Positions 57,501 through 64,000 of a stretch of 64,000 nt of DNA are shown here, piece after piece. Origin of the DNA: Phoebastria nigripes. Taxonomy: Eukaryota; Chordata; Aves; Procellariiformes; Diomedeidae. The position numbers were made by a program, and so were the translations under genes. The stretch is from the NCBI GenBank assembly GCA_035582835.1, contig JAYKAV010002442.1, forward strand, positions 3,297,728 to 3,361,727, read 5' to 3'. The notes under the pieces were generated by a model that ran no database searches, had not been told where the DNA came from, and worked only from the letters and a program-made list of their open reading frames with translations. Within the stretch, counting starts at the first letter, position 1. Each line of letters opens with the position of its first letter.

Positions 57501-60500
57501 AGTGTGTCTGTCAGTAGAAATGAGATTTCAAGGGGGCTTTGAGGAACNTCATATCCAGACCATTCAGCTAAATCCAGGGCAAGCTGGTAACCACTGAGAA
57601 AAAGCATCAGCCTGCCGCTCTAACGGCACATGGAAAGGCACCATAGCTTCCCTCAGCTAACGGCCAGTATGCCAGGCCAGGTCCCAGGCATTTTCTGGTG
57701 GCCAGCAGGATGTGAGATGTGCTATTGGGGCAGCCCAGGGCCAACCGTGACTTCCTAGGCAGGGTGGGAAGCCGGCTGCTCCAACCCCAGGCTGTCCCAG
57801 CCAGGATATCGGCAGGGNACAAGGTAGCTAGGTGAAAGCACAGAACATCTCATTAGTGAAGTGACATGGAAGAGTGCAAGAGCCCACTGCTTCCAGCCAC
57901 GGACAGGCAGGTGGGCCTGGGGGATGGCCAGTCTCGTGCACGGGCACTGAACTCCCCCCAGGCAGGGCTAAGACATACATGCTACTCTAGGACAAGTCTA
58001 GTGTGATGAAGTCCAGATTTCAAGCTGGCTGTGCCTAGGGGACATCTGTGGTCCCAAGACTACCTGAAGAATGAAGATTTTAAGAGGGCAGGGGAAATAC
58101 AGAAACAATGGGTGCCTACAGGTATCAGCTGATGGAGAGCAGGAGTTACTATTTTTAAAATCTAGAAATTCAAACCTAGATTGAGCAACAGAACAAGGGG
58201 AAAAGAAATTGAAGAAATTGCTCTCAAGAGCTGAGCCCAGCTGGGTCTCTCTGCTCTCACCTCCCTTTCTGCCTTCCTCAACCACCTGGGCTGCAGGACC
58301 TGCTGGACTCACCCCGACCCTCCTCACCTGGGCAGGACTTCAGAAAGCTTCTCCATATTTCCCTTGGGTCTCACCTTAGAGGAGATGCCCAGGGCTGCCT
58401 GCACCACCTCGCACGGAAACAGCACTCCCATGGGTAACAAGGGCACACAGAGCGCGAGAGAAGCTGATGCCAAAGAAACAGCAGAAAACACCCATCAGAT
58501 TCAGAGAGCTGCCACACACACAAAAAAAAGGAAGAGTGATGGCTTTGCTCTGAGGAAGGCAGTGAGAAGCTTCAGCTTTTAATCCTGGGATTTCAGAAGA
58601 TTCAGCCAGTTTGCTCCGCTGCCTGTTTCTCCCCCCACACCTTCCCCTGCAGCTCACATTTGGACAGTTTCAGCTGAAGGCAGCAAGGAGCGGAGGAAAT
58701 TGTTGCTGGGAAACTGTTCAAAAACCCTGGCTAGACAAGCACCTACAAACACAGGGCTGACGGCAGCCAAGCAGCACAGGCTGGCACGAGCAACGGCCGC
58801 TCAGTNATCCCATCGGTCCCTGTATTCGGACAGATCATCCACTTAATTCCAGCCCAGATAGTTGCAAATTAGATCCTTATTTAGGATGGACTGTACAATG
58901 CTGATGTTAGGGTGGATGCACTGGATGCAGGGCTCAGCAATGAGCACTAGATCCCTATCCTTGGGAACAGCAGGGCTCATGGCCACCAGTAACCTCAGTA
59001 ACATCATTCTTTGTCGTTCTACAGACCAGAAACAAAATTGTTACCTTGTAAGTGCCCACATTTCTCCTACCCGCCCCTGGGAACACGTTAGAGCCTGTGA
59101 CAAGTTTTGCTCTTCTGAGTGACAGTGCATTACCTGTCTGCACTGCAGCCCTCGGGGATTTTGCTGGCTAGCCCCAGCCTTGCAGAGGGACATACAGCAC
59201 CCCAGGCTAAGCACGAAAAGGGTATCTAGGAGGCAGTTACAAGCTCCTTTAAAAGGAAATACTGTTTCCTACAGTAAAAACCCCCTCTCCTTGCACCGTC
59301 TTGATGAATACGCTATACTATACACATTTTGCACAAGGTTGATCTCAAAACTTCCATGTCATTATATGCACACGCACCCCTACTGTAAAACTGCCTGCTG
59401 AGCCCCACCAGCTCCAAAGCATTAGAGCCACCCCACCTGAGGACATCCCCAGGGTTTCAGCCCCACTTGGGGGGTTTCTGCCCCCAAAACCCCGGCACAA
59501 CCCATCTCCAGCCTGCTGCCACAGAAGGACATCGCTTGCTGTCTGCAGGAGACAAATGCCTTTCATTTCTTGCCAGCTCTGCTCAGTGAAAAACCAGTCC
59601 GGCACAGACACCGGATGGTTAAATGAATGTTTGCCCCACAAGGCATTGCCTTGAGGGTTTGGTTGTTTTTTTTTTTTTTTGAGCTCCATCCCTTTGCCCC
59701 AGCGCCTGATATCAGAGTTATGAAGAGCACATCATTCATTTCTCTTGCTCTGAAGCCTGCAGTGACATGGCTGGGGTGCAGCTGCCCTCCTGCTGCCAGG
59801 CAAGCTCCCAGCTAGCCAACCTAGAGGGACCTTGCCTACAACTGCTAGAGCTCTGAAATACAAACCTTTGAGGTTTAGGCCACCAGACAAGCCAGGTGTT
59901 TGTCACGGGCCCAACAGATGTGATGGAAAGAGCCAAGGACAGCCCCAAACATAGCAGGAATGTCCAGCNATGGAGGGTGATTTATACCAAGGCAATTTAT
60001 ATCATGTCCCCCAGGGAATCGCCTCCCCTCCCTTCTTCACTGCCCATTTCTTGAAAGAAATAAGGAGGAAAGCTCAGTGCAGCCCCTACTCAGCCAGCGG
60101 AACTATTTCCCCACCCCATGATTTGGTTTCCCTGCAGATGAAGGATGCTCATCACCCTCCTCGCTGTGCCTCCCACTCCAGGCTAAGCAACGACTGCACA
60201 TGGGGGGCACTGATCTCAGCTGGGGCCTCTAAATGCTGCCACACAGCACAAATAAAAAGTGATAATAGGAACTGGAGGGCAAATTAAACATATGAATCAC
60301 TTCCTCTCCTGGCTTCTCCTGCTCCTGTTGTTTCTCTTATCCCCTCAGAAAAAGCCCAAGGAGAACATTCATTTCCTTTTCCTCCCCGCTCTGCAATGAA
60401 CACCGCGGNGGGGTACTTTTTCTCTCTTCATTTTCAACTGACAGTGACAGAGCCATGCCGATGCTCCCGAGACCGTTTCTCCATCACATGGCGAAGCAAA

Positions 60501-63500
60501 TCCCTTGGGTAGCTTTAGCAGGAGCCAGAGCCCCCTATAGCTCCCCTGACCCAGACCTCACCGTGCCTCTCCTGCTGCAGCCCGGAGCTCTTTCCATCTC
60601 TTATATATAGCCCATGCTCTACATGCAGCCTTCCAGCCCCATGTTCCTGAAAAGTGGGTGCACGGGCACCCCGAGGCCTCTCNGCACATCACAGCCCTCC
60701 CTGGATGAGGCTGGGCACACTCACTCCAGCTGCCGTGAGTCTCCAAGGGCACCGGACAGCCCATTGCTTTGGGAAAAATCTCTTTCAAGCCCAAAAAGAC
60801 CATTTCCCCCCACCCGGCTCACCCCCCCAGCCTGGGACCAGGGCATCGCCAGCACAGCGAAGGACAGCTTCTTCAGAGCCCTGAGGTGGCTCATTTGCAG
60901 AGAAAGCTGTGGCTCTCCTGCCATCTCCTCTGCCCTGGGAGCAATCCTGCCCGCAGGGTGTCCTGCCAGGCCAGCCTGTAATTACGACCAGCAGAGAGGA
61001 TTAGCTTGGCCAGCTCCTGGGGGGGTCTCATCCTCCCCCACCAGCACATGGCAGCATCATGCTCCCCTCCATTTACCTCGGCTGCAATATCGACTGCTCC
61101 AGCACAGAGCTAATTACTCCCTGCAAGGAGATGCTGCCAGAGAAACGAGCTAAGCAGGACACCCCAAAGCAGCAGAAAGCCTGGCAGGCACCGACAGTGA
61201 AAGGACTTCTTGCTACAGCTGAAAGGCAGATGGAGGCAGCCATCACCACCCAAAAAATCCCATTAAAAGCCTCTGCCCACAGACTGGGGACATAGCACAG
61301 TGGGGGAAGGCTTTGGCACCAGCTTTTCCTCCTGCTTTGGGACTCCTGGGCTGTCCCTCCTCGCTCTCCTGCCAAGGGAAAGGGCACAGAGCTTGCAAAA
61401 GCCCTAAGCCAGGCTCTGGTGGCAACATGAAGCGTTAAGGTTACAAAACCCTTTCGGGACAGTAGGGACCGTGACCACTCCAAGGGTGCAGGAGCCCAGG
61501 AGAGACAGACCCCTCCTTGTCTCAATAGCAGATACTGCCTTAGGTACCCCCAGGGCCATATTTGTTACCTGCCTGGGGGTCTTTAGTGCAAACCTAGGAG
61601 AGCGCTAAAGGTTTGTGATGGCAAACAAAGCTGCATTTCTCTGCCGCAGCATCACCCAGGCAGAGAGCAGGGTCAAGCCACCAGATAAACCTCCAGGTCA
61701 CTTCAATGCATCTGGGAGTGGAAGGTTTTCAACTCTGGGAGCACTCCAAAATGCAACTCAAAATTTCCATACTGAATAATCACCTTTTATTTGCCATCTA
61801 AGACAGCTGAGTGTTGAAGCACTGCAATTTTCTGACAGGGAAAACTGTTTTGTCAGCTCAAGGAAGACTAAATTGATGCAACCTGAATTTTCATCCACCT
61901 CCCCTAAACGTGTGCTCCTCCCAGCTCCTCCCATGCCCATCATGAGGCAGTCTGCAGGCTTCCCCTGCCCCAGGTGCCAAGCAAAATAATTTCTACCCTG
62001 ATCCCTAGACAGCTATGTCAANAAAATGTCCAACTTCTCAGTTACAAAGGGGGTTCATGCCATGGCACCAGAAGATCATGTCATAGCAGGCATCACCTCC
62101 ATCTTTAAGAAAGGTCCAAGTAACCGNAGAACAGTGTCATTACAGTGAAAAAAGCAGATTTAAACATAAAAGTAGGATTACAGTGCACAGAATTCCAAGA
62201 AAGAGACAGAATATTGCAATTTATCTGAATTTGTCAAATCCTTCAGCCCAAAACTCCCTCAACAAGAGGTTAAGAAAACCAAATCAGCAGCTTCCTAAGC
62301 CATAAACTGAATTCATCCATCAGAAACCAATGAGGCCATCCAACACAAAATAAGTAACAGACAATCAGCATACCCAAAATTCAGCACTGGGGACCAGCCC
62401 AAGCATCTGGTGGCATTAAAAGCCCAGAGCTGTGGTTGTAGAGGAACCAGAGGAACAGCTGTGGCTGGGACCACAGAGCCCACACCAGGTATGTGAGCAG
62501 CGTAAGGGCAGGTGACATCTCTTGTTGACAGAGGACCAAAGTCCTCTGGCCAAGGCAGTAACTGATTCACACACACAGAGGTTGCTGGGCACTACTTGTA
62601 TTGCAGCTGCTTGGAGAGAAGATGGAGGAGGCCTCAGCATCATCACCCAAAGCACTGCAGAGGTCCCCAGAACGGCACGCAGCAGATGCACAGCGCTGGG
62701 CTCTGCAAGCTGCTGGCTGGGAGATGCTGTGGTGGGATCAGCTCCAGCAGGGCTCAACCGGTGCTTGGGGAAGCCTCAGCTTTAGGTAGGACTGGGACAT
62801 CCCTCATCCCAGCTCCATGGGGGACAGGGAGGAGTAGACCAGGGCATCAGGCCAACAAGTGACTGCAGAGCTCCCAGCCATGGTGAGACTGAAAAGAGCA
62901 GGGACTCAGGAATGAGCAATACTGGGATGAGAGGTAGGGAGCTCAGAGCGGTTCTGCTGTCTCCATTGCAACAAAAGCCAATGAAAACAACAGCCCTGAA
63001 TTCATACCAAAGCACAATGAGTTTTGAACAATAGACAGATCTTCTCTTTTGTTTTTTAGATTCAATATGCAATTAACCTGCGGGACTCATCACCACACAG
63101 CTAATTGAGAGCAAGGACTCAAGGGAGCTGCAAACAAAACAACGGTGACATGTGCAGTGACGAGCAGCCATGCTGGCTGAGGGGTGGGGAAAAAACATCC
63201 CGCAGGGTGGTCTTCCCCAGTGGCTGCAAAGGCACCCTGGCAAGTACTTGGGCAGGATCACTGAATATCCACGTGTCAAAAAAAAAAAAGCAACATCAGA
63301 AAAAAAGTACCTAAAATTGCCCTCATGGAGCAATCTGGTTCCTGCTCCAGCAGCCTTCTGCTCACTTATGGCTGGGGAGCACAGAGGGAGGGAGGAAAAT
63401 TGCTAAATGCAGCCTTTTCTTCACAGGGCTGGGATAAGGGGGGTGGGGGGGTTACTTTTCCTGGCTAAAACCTACTGCTGCTGGCTTACGTACCCAGCCG

Positions 63501-64000
63501 TACAGCACCGCGCTGGCCATCTCGGAGGACAAATAACAGGAGCTTGAGAGCAGGGAGATGTATTGCACAGGTCCCCTTCCCTCAGACCCACATTTGGGAG
63601 TCGGTGGATCTGCTCAGCCAGCCTTTATTTGCAGGGGGATCCATCAGGCAAACCCCAAACCTGCCACCGCTCAGCATTCCTGAGGAGCTCCACGAGCAGC
63701 CTGTCCCAGCTCAGACCCCAAGCACTGCCAGGGATGAGGAAGGCAGACCTTCCCAGATATTTTTGGAGGGAGTCCCCGAGTTTGCCATGCAAGGCAGCAT
63801 GCACCATCATCCCCAGCAGACAGGAAAAATGACTGCTCAAACTCACTGCAACTGCTGCCAGCGAGGAGAAATGCTCAGGAGAAAAAACAGCCCTATGGCT
63901 GCAAACAAGCCAAGGGAAGGATCTGGCTCTTCCACAGCCTGGCACTGAGATAGGGCACATCATGGGGATAGGCTAGTGACCCACCGCCTCCCAGAGCCCA

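Larger units (their letters stand above)
48831..64000. other. 5' flank of CACNA1E: no gene recognised
   Basis: About 15 kb was searched on both strands by frame content and splice context. Two CR1 remnants (51905-52295 and about 54810-55580), short CA/C repeats near 49000 and an AT-rich island near 57.4 kb were recognised. Nothing resembling IER5, the next gene upstream of CACNA1E in mammals, was seen, so it must lie beyond 64000 if synteny holds. Open frames here lack family signatures. Confidence 0.6.

Noticed and set aside
48831..64000. IER5 or another syntenic upstream gene
   Set aside because: No frame resembling IER5 or other genes expected beside CACNA1E was seen in this flank.
1..64000. 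CRISPR arrays, bacterial operons, tRNA or rRNA genes
   Set aside because: No regularly spaced repeats, no bacterial gene organisation, and no cloverleaf or rRNA signature noticed by eye. A tRNAscan/Infernal run would be needed for a firm negative on small RNAs.

Overview
The window looks like avian nuclear DNA: GC-rich, repeat-poor sequence whose only recognisable interspersed repeats are CR1-type LINE remnants, plus many short homopolymers and microsatellites. No bacterial or viral gene organisation is visible. A crocodilian or turtle source cannot be formally excluded, because CR1 occurs there too.

The one gene recognised with confidence is CACNA1E, the pore-forming alpha-1E subunit of the Cav2.3 (R-type) voltage-gated calcium channel. 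It lies on the minus strand, so transcription runs from high to low coordinates. Its classical N-terminal coding exon (MARFGEAV...) is at 5398-5664. It is followed by a perfect U12-type AT-AC intron start (ATATCCTTTC), and that intron runs off the left edge. The exon is also preceded directly by a strong 3' splice site one base before the ATG, so it can serve as an internal exon.

About 17 kb upstream on the same strand, at 22700-23144, is a second convincing exon. It has a pyrimidine-rich acceptor, an open frame of 139 codons plus 2 bases, and a perfect GTAAGT donor. Joining it to the MARFG exon keeps the frame (TGG GA|G ATG GCT), predicting a Cav2.3 form with about 140 extra cytoplasmic N-terminal residues. 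Further upstream, at about 48.6 kb, a consensus donor lies next to a CpG-rich segment and a long polypurine/polypyrimidine tract. This is a candidate non-coding first exon and promoter.

Layout: 1-5397, U12-type intron. 5398-5664, MARFG exon. 5665-22699, intron with a GC-rich possible proximal promoter, an assembly gap and two CR1 pieces. 22700-23144, extension exon. 23145-48593, putative long first intron with simple repeats, an RE1-like half motif and AT-rich candidate regulatory islands. 48594 to about 48830, putative first exon and promoter edge. About 48831-64000, 5' flank with two further CR1 remnants and no recognised gene.

The remaining open frames have low-complexity, Pro/Ser/Gly/Arg-rich compositions typical of chance ORFs in GC-rich DNA and are not annotated. 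Single ambiguous bases are scattered throughout, and one falls inside the CACNA1E exon.
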